Positions 1 through 6,440 are shown, counted from the first letter of the stretch. The stretch is 6,440 nucleotides of DNA from Flavobacteriales bacterium UBA2619 (GCA_002339135.1 DDJR01000068.1:1-6440), one strand, 5' to 3'. Program-made: numbers and translations. Notes: generated by a model not told the origin, from the sequence alone.

Positions 1-578
1 AGCCCATCCAAAAGCAATGAAACCCGAGAACCAACGCCATAGCTATATCCGCTTCCTCCTCGGATGCTTACCTGGCTATCCATGATTGAAACACCCGAAG
101 TTTTTGCAACCAAGCCCTTTAAACCAACAGAATTCGTATTTTCAGCCAAGTACGGTTTTAAGACTTCAATGGGAACCACTTCCTCTTCAACAGCACGTTC
201 TGAAATACTTGCGGATACAACAGCCAAACCTAAAGATTGGGTTGCATCGCTTAAACGCACTTGAAGGGGTGACTTGATTTCTGAGATTAAAAAGGACGCC
301 GAAGAATATCCCACAAAAGAAAATTCTAAGCGACACATTTCGTATCCTTCAACCTCAATTTCGAAATGACCGTTTATATCTGCAGCGACAGCCTTGATCG
401 ATTCCCCATTACAAACGATCTGTACGGTGACTCCCGGTAGAATCGAGTTGGAAGATTGTTCGACAACTTCTCCGAAGAGCGACATCGATGTTTGGGCGGA
501 AAGGCTGAAACAAAAAAGACTGAGACATACAAAAGAGAGTGTCTGTGAAAAAAGCGTTTTAAACATGGAGTATTTCAT
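1..578 (-). CDS. TonB-dependent outer-membrane receptor, N-terminal part (runs off the window start)
   Basis: About 192 residues are visible; the C-terminal beta-barrel lies beyond base 1. The product opens with a Sec signal peptide (hydrophobic stretch about residues 9-27, probable cleavage after the SLSAQ segment). A carboxypeptidase-regulatory-like domain follows (about 33-110, with GVTVQI, DINGHFEI and FSFVGY typical of this fold). Next is a TonB-box-like stretch around VVSASISERAVEEEV (120-134), then the start of the plug domain (about 136-192, with LVAKTSGVSIMD and VSIRGGSG). Receptors of this type import large or scarce ligands across the outer membrane using TonB-ExbBD energy; the ligand cannot be told from this fragment. 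The start is ambiguous: ATG at 578 directly follows an in-frame TGA, and a second in-frame ATG lies at 566. Neither has a Shine-Dalgarno sequence. The gene begins 10 (or 22) bases after the prolyl oligopeptidase stop, so the two are probably one operon. It is not obviously SusC-like. Confidence 0.87.
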   Translation of the reverse strand, partial: MKYSMFKTLFSQTLSFVCLSLFCFSLSAQTSMSLFGEVVEQSSNSILPGVTVQIVCNGESIKAVAADINGHFEIEVEGYEMCRLEFSFVGYSSASFLISEIKSPLQVRLSDATQSLGLAVVSASISERAVEEEVVPIEVLKPYLAENTNSVGLKGLVAKTSGVSIMDSQVSIRGGSGYSYGVGSRVSLLLDG

Positions 579-588
579 TCAGCGGGTT

Positions 589-2718
589 CTATCGGTTCTT
601 CATTTCGTGAAAAAGGAAGGACCATTTATCTGCCTGTTCATCGATGATTTTAGAAGTGGGTTTTCCAGCACCATGACCCGCATTTAATTCAATGCGAATG
701 AGGACTGGTTCAGCACCTTGATGAGCAGCTTGAAGTCTTGCAGCAAATTTAAAGGAATGTGCTGGAACAACTCGATCATCGTGATCAGAAGTTGTCACCA
801 TCGTACTTGGATAGTTTACGCCATCAACCAAGTTGTGGACAGGTGAAAACGAATAAAGATTTTTAAAATCAACCTCTGTACTATCTACACAACCATATTC
901 AGGAATCCATCCCCAGCCAATGGTGAATTTGTGGTATCTAAGCATATCCATCACTCCGACTCCAGGGAAAGCTACGGCTGCGAGATTAGGATTTTGGCAC
1001 ATAACAGCACCTACAAGCAAACCTCCGTTCGACCGGCCTTCAATGGCTAGTTTATCAGAACAGGTGTATTTTTTATCGATTAAATATTCAGCAGCAGCGA
1101 CAAAGTCGTCGAATACATTTTGTTTATCCAACAGCATTCCTGATTTGTGCCAATCTTCACCAAACTCACCTCCGCCTCTTAAATTAGGCATAGCATATAC
1201 ACCTCCTCTCTCAAGAAAAACAACATTGGAGGCACTGAAACTAGGTGTAAGACTGATGTTAAATCCTCCGTAAGCATACAACAAAGTAGGGTTAGAACCA
1301 TTCAAGACCAACCCTTTCTTGTGGACCAGAAACATCGGGATTGAAGTACCATCTTTAGAAGAATACTCAACTTGTTTTGTTTCATATTCACTCGGATTGA
1401 AGTTCACATCAGGGGCACTAAAAAGAACACTCTCATTCACAACAGGGTCGTATTGATAAATACTTGTTGGATGCGTAAAAGATGTGAATGCGTAAAAAAT
1501 CTCTGTGGAATTTATTTTTCCACTGAAGCCACCAACAGAACCAACTTGACTTGGCAACAGGATTTCCTTAGAATCTCCACCCGTAAAATCATAAGAGACT
1601 ACAGCATGACATGCCTTGCGCAAAAATGTCGCAAAAAGACGACCAGCTGAGACCTGAACAGATTCAAGCAGGTGATTGGATTGCGGAATAACGTCGGTCC
1701 ACAAATCTGTATTCGCCAAGTCTTGATTTGGGTCAACCGCAACCAGGCGGTACTTGGGAGAATCGATGTCTGTCAAAAGCAATATTTTTCCATTGACCGA
1801 TCCCACAACATTGCTGTGATCCGAAAAACCATCGACTAAAACACGCCAATCAGCATCGTCTGTCGTGAGATCTTTAATCAAAAGACTGTTCCCATCGGTA
1901 CCAGTTGACACATTTAAGACCAGGTATTTGTTGTCTTCCGTGGCCCACGCAAAATGGTATCTGTTGGGTTCATCTTCGTCCAGAAACACTAAGACATCTT
2001 CAGCCTGGAGTGTCCCTAATTTATGAAAGTAAACGCTGTGAAAAGTGTTTTCAGAACTAAACGCACTCCCTTCCGGCTCAGGGTATCTGCTGTAATAAAA
2101 GCCACCATCAACCCAGCTTGTACCGCTAAATTTTACCCACTTAAGAATGTCATTGAGCTCCATCCCCGACTCCACATCCATGACACGAATTTCTTGCCAA
2201 TCAGACCCAGCTGAACTCTGAATGACTGAAATATATTTACCGTCATCCGATGCTCCGCCAAGAGAAGCTGTAACAGTACCGTCCTCACTTAACTTATTCG
2301 GGTCTAAGAAAACACGCTCTTCAGATCCAACCGAATCAAAAACATAAGTAATGCTTTGATTTTGCAACCCATCATTTCTGGTGATGAAAAACTGATTGCC
2401 CACTTTGCGTGGTATGCCCACCTTCTCATAGTTAAATAACGTTTCATACCGAGCTCTAATCTCATTTCTCAATGGCAGAGAATCGAGGTAGTTTCGCGTG
2501 GTCTTGTTTTGATCCATGACCCACTGCTCAACCTCAGGATCTCTATCATCCTCCAACCAACGATATGGATCAGGAACTTCTGTACCCCAAAGAGTATCTA
2601 CCTGATCCGTGACTCGACTCAGCGGATAGATAATCTCAGTCGTATTCAAAACGGAAGATGAAGTTTCACCGCATGAAACCAAAGTGCCGGCGAGCAATAA
2701 AAGTAGGACAAAACGCAT
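589..2718 (-). CDS. Prolyl oligopeptidase family serine peptidase (S9A), predicted lipoprotein
   Basis: The product is 709 residues, the usual length for prolyl oligopeptidase, which cleaves short peptides after proline. The N-terminus is a lipoprotein signal (hydrophobic residues 3-14, lipobox LVSC with Cys16), so the enzyme is probably anchored in the envelope. Residues about 30-450 match the S9 N-terminal beta-propeller region, including VPDPYRWLED near residue 48. Residues about 460-709 form the alpha/beta-hydrolase domain. The catalytic triad is readable: Ser563 in GRSNGGLL, Asp647 in DHDDRVVP and His682 in NAGHGAGKPT, with the substrate-binding Arg equivalent at 649. The family motif YAYGGFNISLTP is also present. 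Assigning Asp647 and Arg649 relies on the known pattern of pig prolyl oligopeptidase. ATG at 2718 is chosen because the signal sequence begins there; the leader is A-rich without a Shine-Dalgarno. The gene is divergent from the Asp-box protein and is followed closely by the TonB receptor gene. No damage to the frame was seen. Confidence 0.96.
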   Translation of the reverse strand: MRFVLLLLLAGTLVSCGETSSSVLNTTEIIYPLSRVTDQVDTLWGTEVPDPYRWLEDDRDPEVEQWVMDQNKTTRNYLDSLPLRNEIRARYETLFNYEKVGIPRKVGNQFFITRNDGLQNQSITYVFDSVGSEERVFLDPNKLSEDGTVTASLGGASDDGKYISVIQSSAGSDWQEIRVMDVESGMELNDILKWVKFSGTSWVDGGFYYSRYPEPEGSAFSSENTFHSVYFHKLGTLQAEDVLVFLDEDEPNRYHFAWATEDNKYLVLNVSTGTDGNSLLIKDLTTDDADWRVLVDGFSDHSNVVGSVNGKILLLTDIDSPKYRLVAVDPNQDLANTDLWTDVIPQSNHLLESVQVSAGRLFATFLRKACHAVVSYDFTGGDSKEILLPSQVGSVGGFSGKINSTEIFYAFTSFTHPTSIYQYDPVVNESVLFSAPDVNFNPSEYETKQVEYSSKDGTSIPMFLVHKKGLVLNGSNPTLLYAYGGFNISLTPSFSASNVVFLERGGVYAMPNLRGGGEFGEDWHKSGMLLDKQNVFDDFVAAAEYLIDKKYTCSDKLAIEGRSNGGLLVGAVMCQNPNLAAVAFPGVGVMDMLRYHKFTIGWGWIPEYGCVDSTEVDFKNLYSFSPVHNLVDGVNYPSTMVTTSDHDDRVVPAHSFKFAARLQAAHQGAEPVLIRIELNAGHGAGKPTSKIIDEQADKWSFLFHEMKNR

Positions 2719-2816
2719 GTGTTCATTTTTGTCTCAAATATACTTTCTCATTTCGAATTACAGTAATATCTTACGTGCAAATAATTCAAACCTCATATCC
2801 CAAACACATTTTATCC
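2719..2816. promoter_or_regulatory. Divergent intergenic region between prolyl oligopeptidase and Asp-box protein genes
   Basis: These 98 bases separate two outward-pointing genes and must hold both promoters. Toward the peptidase, TATATTTG at 2742-2735 (minus strand) fits the Bacteroidota -7 consensus TAnnTTTG and would give a short leader of roughly ten bases. I found no TTTG -33 element at the expected distance, so the call is weak. No convincing element was seen for the plus-strand gene. A small inverted repeat, GTAA-TATC-TTAC (2763-2774), lies near the middle and could be an operator or chance. Confidence 0.45.
2735..2742 (-). promoter_or_regulatory. Candidate Bacteroidota -7 promoter element for the peptidase-receptor operon
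   Basis: Read on the minus strand the sequence is TATATTTG, an exact match to TAnnTTTG, the -7 element known for the primary sigma factor of Bacteroidota. It lies 16 bases upstream of the prolyl oligopeptidase ATG. The matching -33 TTTG is missing at the usual spacing, so this is suggestive only. Confidence 0.3.
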
Positions 2817-3848
2817 ATGAGAATGATCAGCTTTGCATTGTTAACCATGGTCCTAAATTCACTTTTAGGACAAACATCTTTCAATTCCAGCATCAGAGCA
2901 CTTCACGTTATCGACTCAAGCAAGGCTGTGTTTTCAGGCTCTGGCGGTTTGGTCGGGTACACTGAAGATGGAGGAGTGAGCTGGGACACGACACGATGGG
3001 GAACCAGATCCTACAGAGCTTGTTCAGTTGTGAACAAACATTTGATTGCAGCTAGCATAGAATCTCCTGGATTGGTGATAAAAGCCCCACTGACTTCCCT
3101 GTCTTCAACAACAACAACTTTAGAAGTGACAGATGAAGGTTCTTTTTTCGATTCAATGCAATTTTTCGATGCAGAAAATGGTGTTGTAATGGGCGACGCT
3201 ACACCCGACAAACAAGGTGATTTGTGCCTTTCCATTTACATTACATCAGATTCAGGAAATCATTGGGAAAGAGTACCCTGCACCAACTTACCTAATCCTA
3301 TTAAAGGTGAAGCTGCATTTGCCGCAAGCAACGGAAACATCTCATGCTTTGCTGAAAGCGCATGGATAGCAACAGGTGGAATAGCATCTAGAATTTTTCA
3401 CTCTTCGGACAAAGGGGCAAATTGGGTCGCATACGACACTCCACTTATACAAGGCAGGGAAATGACCGGTGCCTTTTGTGTGGATTTTAAAAACGAACAA
3501 GAAGGTCTAATTATGGGAGGAGATTGGGAAGACAAGTCTTTAAATTCGGGCAACCTGGCATACACTTCTGATGGCGGTAAAACTTGGACCTTGAGATCTG
3601 AGGGTGAGGGACCTGGATACAGATCTTGCATTGTTTGGCACCCCATAAAAATACAAGAATGTATCGCAATTGGATCCGAAGGGATCGACTATTCTATGGA
3701 TTCGGGGGTGAACTGGAGACACATCTCTGACGACGCCTATTACACAGGTCGCTTTTCTCCGAACGGGAAATTCTTGTGGCTTGCCGGACACAAAACTGTT
3801 CAACGGGTTGATCTAAAAAATTATATTTATTCGAATCTAAATAAATAG
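2817..3848 (+). CDS. Exported Asp-box (BNR/Ycf48-like) beta-propeller protein, function unknown
   Basis: The product is about 343 residues. It begins with a signal peptide (MRMISFALLTMVLNSLLGQ, likely cleaved near residue 19), so it is probably exported. Five Asp-box repeats of the form S/T-x-D-x-G-x-x-W are visible: TEDGGVSW (49-56), TSDSGNHW (143-150), SSDKGANW (196-203), TSDGGKTW (250-257) and SMDSGVNW (293-300). Such repeats mark beta-propellers found in sialidases, sortilin-like proteins and the photosystem assembly factor Ycf48; in Bacteroidota these proteins are often labelled oxidoreductase or Ycf48-related without biochemical support. No catalytic residues of a sialidase were recognised, and there is no evident type IX secretion C-terminal domain. 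The reading frame stays open upstream to 2658, but ATG at 2817 is preferred because the signal peptide starts there and the upstream part overlaps the divergent peptidase gene. A second in-frame ATG at 2823 is also possible. Confidence 0.83.
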   Translation: MRMISFALLTMVLNSLLGQTSFNSSIRALHVIDSSKAVFSGSGGLVGYTEDGGVSWDTTRWGTRSYRACSVVNKHLIAASIESPGLVIKAPLTSLSSTTTTLEVTDEGSFFDSMQFFDAENGVVMGDATPDKQGDLCLSIYITSDSGNHWERVPCTNLPNPIKGEAAFAASNGNISCFAESAWIATGGIASRIFHSSDKGANWVAYDTPLIQGREMTGAFCVDFKNEQEGLIMGGDWEDKSLNSGNLAYTSDGGKTWTLRSEGEGPGYRSCIVWHPIKIQECIAIGSEGIDYSMDSGVNWRHISDDAYYTGRFSPNGKFLWLAGHKTVQRVDLKNYIYSNLNK

Positions 3849-4011
3849 CTTATCTGGCGTAAATTGCCAACAACAACAGAACGAGTCGGTTGCAAACTGT
3901 GTGACCTTAAAAAGAATTGATGCACCTACATGGCCTGAGGTTTCAAAACAAAAACAGGACATTCAAAAGCATCCCACCCACATGCAAACAAAACAAGACA
4001 AAGGGCCAGAA
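3849..4011 (+). other. Short intergenic stretch or leader before the patatin gene
   Basis: These 163 bases lie between the Asp-box gene and the preferred patatin start. From GTG at 3901 they are open in the patatin frame, but the encoded 37 residues are polar, lysine- and glutamine-rich and lie ahead of the conserved domain, so they are more likely leader than protein. A weak inverted repeat TGGC/GCCA (3855-3869) follows the upstream stop but lacks a T tract. No TAnnTTTG promoter was recognised. Confidence 0.4.
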
Positions 4012-4857
4012 ATGAAGTATGACGCTTTGGTTTTAGAGGGAGGAAGCCTTAGATGCGCTTTTACAGCTGGAATACTAGATGTCTTTTTAGATGCAGACTT
4101 TCCTGAATTTGAATACTACTATGGTGTGTCAAGTGGCTCAATGGCTATGTCATACTATCTCGCCAAACAAAGAAAAAACTTCATTCAAGTATCGAGAGCA
4201 TTGGTCGAAAACCCAAAATTCTTAAGCTACAAAAACACGTTTTCCAACGATGGATTGATGAATTTAGATTTTCTAAAAAGCTACGTAAAGAATTCGTTTC
4301 CTTTTAACGAAGACGATGCTGAAAAAAACCGCAAAGGCAAAAAAGTAATCATCGTAGCTACGCATCACAAGACAGGGAAACCCATTTACTTGGAACCTGA
4401 AAAAGGAAAATGGCTGAATTATATGATGGCCTCAGCCACTCTGCCAATCATTACAAAGGGCAGAACTGATGTAGATGGCACATGGATGTTCGACGGAGGG
4501 TATTCTGACAGCGTTCCAATTAAAAAAGCCATTGAAGATGGAGCAAAAAACATCTTGGTAATCAGAACACGCCCTGCAGGTTTAAAGATTGAGAAAAGTT
4601 ACATTTCTCTCATGGCTGAATATTGGAATTACAACAACAACAACATCTCAGATTTATTTTCGCTTGGACACCAACGGTACAACAATTGCGTCGAATTTTT
4701 AAATGGCCCCAAGCCCGAAGGTGTAAACTGGACTCAAATAGCGCCACCAACTGAATTAAGATCCGAAGGCTATTATTTACATGTCCAAGACATCGACGCT
4801 GACTACAGATTGGGACTAGAAATGGGACTTAACTTTATATCAAGTTTAAAGGGCTAG
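4012..4857 (+). CDS. Patatin-like phospholipase, YjjU/YqhO type
   Basis: The product is 281 residues from ATG 4012, close to the size of the bacterial YjjU/YqhO patatin group, whose members are acyl hydrolases with a Ser-Asp dyad. The oxyanion-hole motif is EGGSLRCAFTAG (about residues 9-20). The nucleophile elbow is GVSSGS with Ser40, and the catalytic Asp161 sits in MFDGGYSDSVPI. The Gly that normally follows the motif Arg is Cys15 here. No signal peptide or membrane segment is seen, so it is probably cytosolic or peripheral; the physiological lipid substrate is unknown. ATG 4012 puts the start a few residues before the first beta-strand, as usual for the family. In-frame alternatives are ATG 3982 (291 residues) and GTG 3901 (318 residues), neither with a Shine-Dalgarno. 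The TAG stop overlaps the convergent nitroreductase stop. The gene lies 163 bases after the Asp-box gene, so co-transcription is uncertain. Confidence 0.92.
   Translation: MKYDALVLEGGSLRCAFTAGILDVFLDADFPEFEYYYGVSSGSMAMSYYLAKQRKNFIQVSRALVENPKFLSYKNTFSNDGLMNLDFLKSYVKNSFPFNEDDAEKNRKGKKVIIVATHHKTGKPIYLEPEKGKWLNYMMASATLPIITKGRTDVDGTWMFDGGYSDSVPIKKAIEDGAKNILVIRTRPAGLKIEKSYISLMAEYWNYNNNNISDLFSLGHQRYNNCVEFLNGPKPEGVNWTQIAPPTELRSEGYYLHVQDIDADYRLGLEMGLNFISSLKG
4854..4857. other. Shared CTAG carrying the stop codons of two convergent genes
   Basis: The palindrome CTAG provides TAG at 4855-4857 for the patatin gene on the plus strand and TAG at 4856-4854 for the nitroreductase gene on the minus strand. 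There is therefore no intergenic DNA between these genes, and any terminator for either must lie inside the other coding sequence. Confidence 0.95.
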
Positions 4858-5627
4858 TGCTTGATGACAATATGTTTTTTGTCAAACCTGAATCTGTCAC
4901 CGAAAATACCACCCTCTGCCCTTTTGCCAGCAGAAATGGCCATCGTGATTCCCGCTTGCCTTGGAAGACCCAACAATTGCTTCACTCTTTTTGAATCTAA
5001 ACCTTCCATGGGGCAAGAATCAAACCCATGTGCTCTCATCGCTAACATAAAGTGAGCGCAGGCAAGAGCAGTGCTTTTGTGAGCCCAAACACTCATCCCC
5101 CATCGACCCATTGGCTCTCTTGGAGTGGGCTTACGTATTCCACGGATGTTATAAAACAACCACTTAATCGGAGCTAAAACTCCTAAAAATCCAGTCGAAT
5201 AAATCATGGGGGTGATTTTTCTGAAATACTGATAAGCCTTTTCAGGCATATCACCTCTGCGATCGAACTCATCGATCATCCACTGGTTGTTCCGCTTCCA
5301 CATATCAGGTCTTGCTACGAACACAAAAATCTCTTTTGCAGTTGAGGCTGCAGGCTGGCCTAAACACAACCTGACAAGTTCTTTCTTTTTCTCAGAGTCA
5401 ATGACATGGTGAATTTCCCAAGTCTGAAGATTGGAAGAATTGGGAGCTTTCAAAGCAGCGTCTAAACAACTCTCAATCACATTGTTAGGAATATCGTCAG
5501 AAGAATAAAATCTGACACTTCTTCGAGAATCTACGATATCATTGAAAGCTTTCGCATCCGTAATTGGAGCCTCCGCAACGGGTCGACTTTTTTGCTCCGG
5601 CGCCTCAAACATTTTAACTTTAACCAT
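4854..5627 (-). CDS. Nitroreductase family protein (FMN-dependent oxidoreductase)
   Basis: The product is 257 residues. Nitroreductase-fold proteins bind FMN, usually as dimers, and use NAD(P)H to reduce nitro compounds, quinones, enones or other substrates; the substrate here is not predictable. FMN-site motifs are clear: SRRSVRFY (34-41) near the start, APNSSNLQTWEIH (61-73), PMEGLD (206-211) and the phosphate-binding end GKRAEGGIFGDRFR (234-247). The middle section (about 105-180) is longer than in compact members of around 200-220 residues and includes a hydrophobic aromatic stretch near 141-160 (GFLGVLAPIKWLFY). ATG 5627 has an A-rich leader (AAATAAAAG) of the kind common in Bacteroidota; a second in-frame ATG lies at 5612, and the residues before about 25 are not conserved motif. 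It starts 15 bases after the nucleoside transporter stop, so both probably share a transcript. Its stop overlaps that of the patatin gene. Confidence 0.94.
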   Translation of the reverse strand: MVKVKMFEAPEQKSRPVAEAPITDAKAFNDIVDSRRSVRFYSSDDIPNNVIESCLDAALKAPNSSNLQTWEIHHVIDSEKKKELVRLCLGQPAASTAKEIFVFVARPDMWKRNNQWMIDEFDRRGDMPEKAYQYFRKITPMIYSTGFLGVLAPIKWLFYNIRGIRKPTPREPMGRWGMSVWAHKSTALACAHFMLAMRAHGFDSCPMEGLDSKRVKQLLGLPRQAGITMAISAGKRAEGGIFGDRFRFDKKHIVIKH

Positions 5628-5642
5628 CTTTTATTTCAAAGA

Positions 5643-6440
5643 TTAAATTGATAAAAATAAACCAGCAATCGTTGCTGACATTAAATTAGAAAGAGTTCCA
5701 GCTGCAACAGCTAGCAGACCAAATTTGGCGATCTCAGCACGTCGCGTTGGTGCTATACCTCCTAAACCTCCAAGTAAAATAGCAATAGAACTCAGGTTTG
5801 CAAATCCACAAAGTGCAAATGCTACAATCCCCTTGGATTTTTCAGACAGGACTAACACTGTGTCTTCAGCCAGGTAGGGCATGAAATCTAGGTAAGCTAC
5901 GAATTCGTTGACAACAAGTTTTTGTCCTATAAAAGACCCGACTGTAGTTGCTTCATGCCAAGGCACACCAATTAAGAAGGCGAGAGGACTAAATACATAT
6001 CCCAGGATTAATTCCAGTGTTAGCTCAGGCATTCCAAACCAACCTCCAATACCACCAAAGATGCCATTTACAAGAGCAATAAGCCCGACAAATGCGAGGA
6101 GCATCGCACCCACATTCAAGGCGAGTTTAAGACCAGATCCTGCACCAGAAGCGGCCGCATCGATTACATTGACGGGGGAATCATCGTCCACTTCATTCTC
6201 TTGGGTAAAATGAGATGTCGACTTCTCCGTCTCTGGCACAATCAACTTTGCAAAGAGTAATCCGCCAGGAGCAGCCATAAATGACGCTGCGATCAAATAC
6301 TCTAAAGGAACTCCCATAGAAGCGTAACCTGCTAAGACACTTCCCGCCACAGAAGCCAAACCACCACACATGACAGCAAAAAGCTCTGACTTTGTCATTG
6401 TTTTAATGAAGGGACGAATAACGAGTGGGGCTTCTGTTTG
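5643..6440 (-). CDS. Concentrative nucleoside transporter (CNT/NupC family), C-terminal part (start beyond the window)
   Basis: The frame is open to the window edge, giving 265 visible residues that begin exactly at the QTEAP motif; the N-terminal segments lie beyond base 6440. CNT proteins import nucleosides across the inner membrane with a cation, usually Na+ or H+. Visible family signatures are QTEAPLVIRPFI (1-12), SELFAVMCGGLASVAGSVLAGYA (about 18-40, core of the first transport half), NEFVAYLDF (178-186, Glu179) and GFANLSSI (212-219). By comparison with the Vibrio cholerae CNT structure, Gln1-Thr2-Glu3 contact the base, and Glu179, Asn215 and Ser218 the ribose region. Hydrophobic membrane segments lie near 106-126, 142-162, 204-226 and 240-264, with an acidic loop at about 81-89. 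The methionine at 6398 is inside a conserved motif (FIKTM-TKSELF) and is not the start. The nitroreductase gene follows after 15 bases. Nucleoside specificity and coupling ion are not determined. Confidence 0.96.
   Translation of the reverse strand, partial: QTEAPLVIRPFIKTMTKSELFAVMCGGLASVAGSVLAGYASMGVPLEYLIAASFMAAPGGLLFAKLIVPETEKSTSHFTQENEVDDDSPVNVIDAAASGAGSGLKLALNVGAMLLAFVGLIALVNGIFGGIGGWFGMPELTLELILGYVFSPLAFLIGVPWHEATTVGSFIGQKLVVNEFVAYLDFMPYLAEDTVLVLSEKSKGIVAFALCGFANLSSIAILLGGLGGIAPTRRAEIAKFGLLAVAAGTLSNLMSATIAGLFLSI

Noticed and set aside
920..1273. Plus-strand open frame opposite the peptidase gene, with others at 394-687, 1372-1650 and 5908-6213
   Set aside because: They lie antisense to well-supported coding sequence, show no recognisable motifs and are explained as shadow frames.
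2658..2816. Upstream extension of the Asp-box protein to the ATG at 2658
   Set aside because: It would overlap the 5' end of the divergent peptidase gene and bury the clear signal peptide that starts at 2817.
3106..3120. CAA/AAC trinucleotide runs at 3106-3120, 3868-3878 and 4631-4645 as a dispersed repeat or phase-variable tract
   Set aside because: They are short, are read in different frames (Thr in one protein, Asn in another, non-coding in the third) and look like chance in AT-rich coding DNA.
3855..3869. TGGC/GCCA inverted repeat after the Asp-box gene as a terminator
   Set aside because: The stem is four pairs plus a wobble and has no following T tract.
4865..4884. Inverted repeat TGACAA/TTGTCA just after the patatin stop as an intrinsic terminator
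   Set aside because: The stem is only six AT-rich pairs, the T run is in the loop and not after the stem, and the sequence is constrained as nitroreductase coding DNA.
5628..5660. TAATCTTTG before the nitroreductase gene as a -7 promoter element
   Set aside because: The spacing inside the element is one base too long for TAnnTTTG, there is no -33 match, and it overlaps the transporter stop codon in an apparent operon.
1..6440. Defence, CRISPR, prophage or mobile-element system
   Set aside because: No transposase, integrase, direct-repeat array, toxin-antitoxin pair or nuclease/helicase gene was found. The patatin-like protein has no cyclase or nucleotide-sensor neighbour of the kind seen in CBASS, so it does not support a defence reading.

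Overview
The window looks like ordinary chromosomal sequence from a member of the Bacteroidota, probably a Flavobacteriales-type organism. The assignment rests on five things: a TonB-dependent receptor with an N-terminal carboxypeptidase-regulatory-like domain, a lipoprotein-type prolyl oligopeptidase, moderately AT-rich DNA, start codons with A-rich leaders and no Shine-Dalgarno sequence, and one TAnnTTTG-type -7 element. The genus cannot be named from this sequence alone.

The window holds six protein genes and is densely packed; no gene-free stretch reaches 300 bases. Two genes run off the ends. From left to right: (1) the N-terminal part of a TonB-dependent outer-membrane receptor (minus strand, C-terminus beyond base 1); (2) a full-length S9A prolyl oligopeptidase with a lipoprotein signal (minus strand), 10-22 bases upstream of the receptor and probably co-transcribed with it; (3) a 98-base divergent intergenic region; (4) an exported protein of about 343 residues with five Asp-box (BNR/Ycf48-like) repeats (plus strand); (5) a YjjU/YqhO-type patatin-like phospholipase (plus strand); (6) a nitroreductase-family FMN protein (minus strand), convergent with the patatin gene so that both stop codons lie in one CTAG; (7) the C-terminal two thirds or so of a concentrative nucleoside transporter (minus strand), 15 bases upstream of the nitroreductase and open at base 6440.

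Functionally, the left minus-strand pair fits peptide or metallophore handling at the cell envelope (inference). The right minus-strand pair couples nucleoside import with a flavoprotein oxidoreductase of unknown substrate. The two plus-strand genes point the same way but are separated by about 160 bases and may be independent. I saw no RNA genes, mobile elements, CRISPR arrays or sign of recent transfer, and no clear evidence of a novel multi-gene system. The points most worth a second look are the shared CTAG stop site with no room for a terminator, the Gly-to-Cys change in the patatin oxyanion-hole motif, the enlarged hydrophobic middle of the nitroreductase, and the pairing of the surface peptidase with the TonB receptor.
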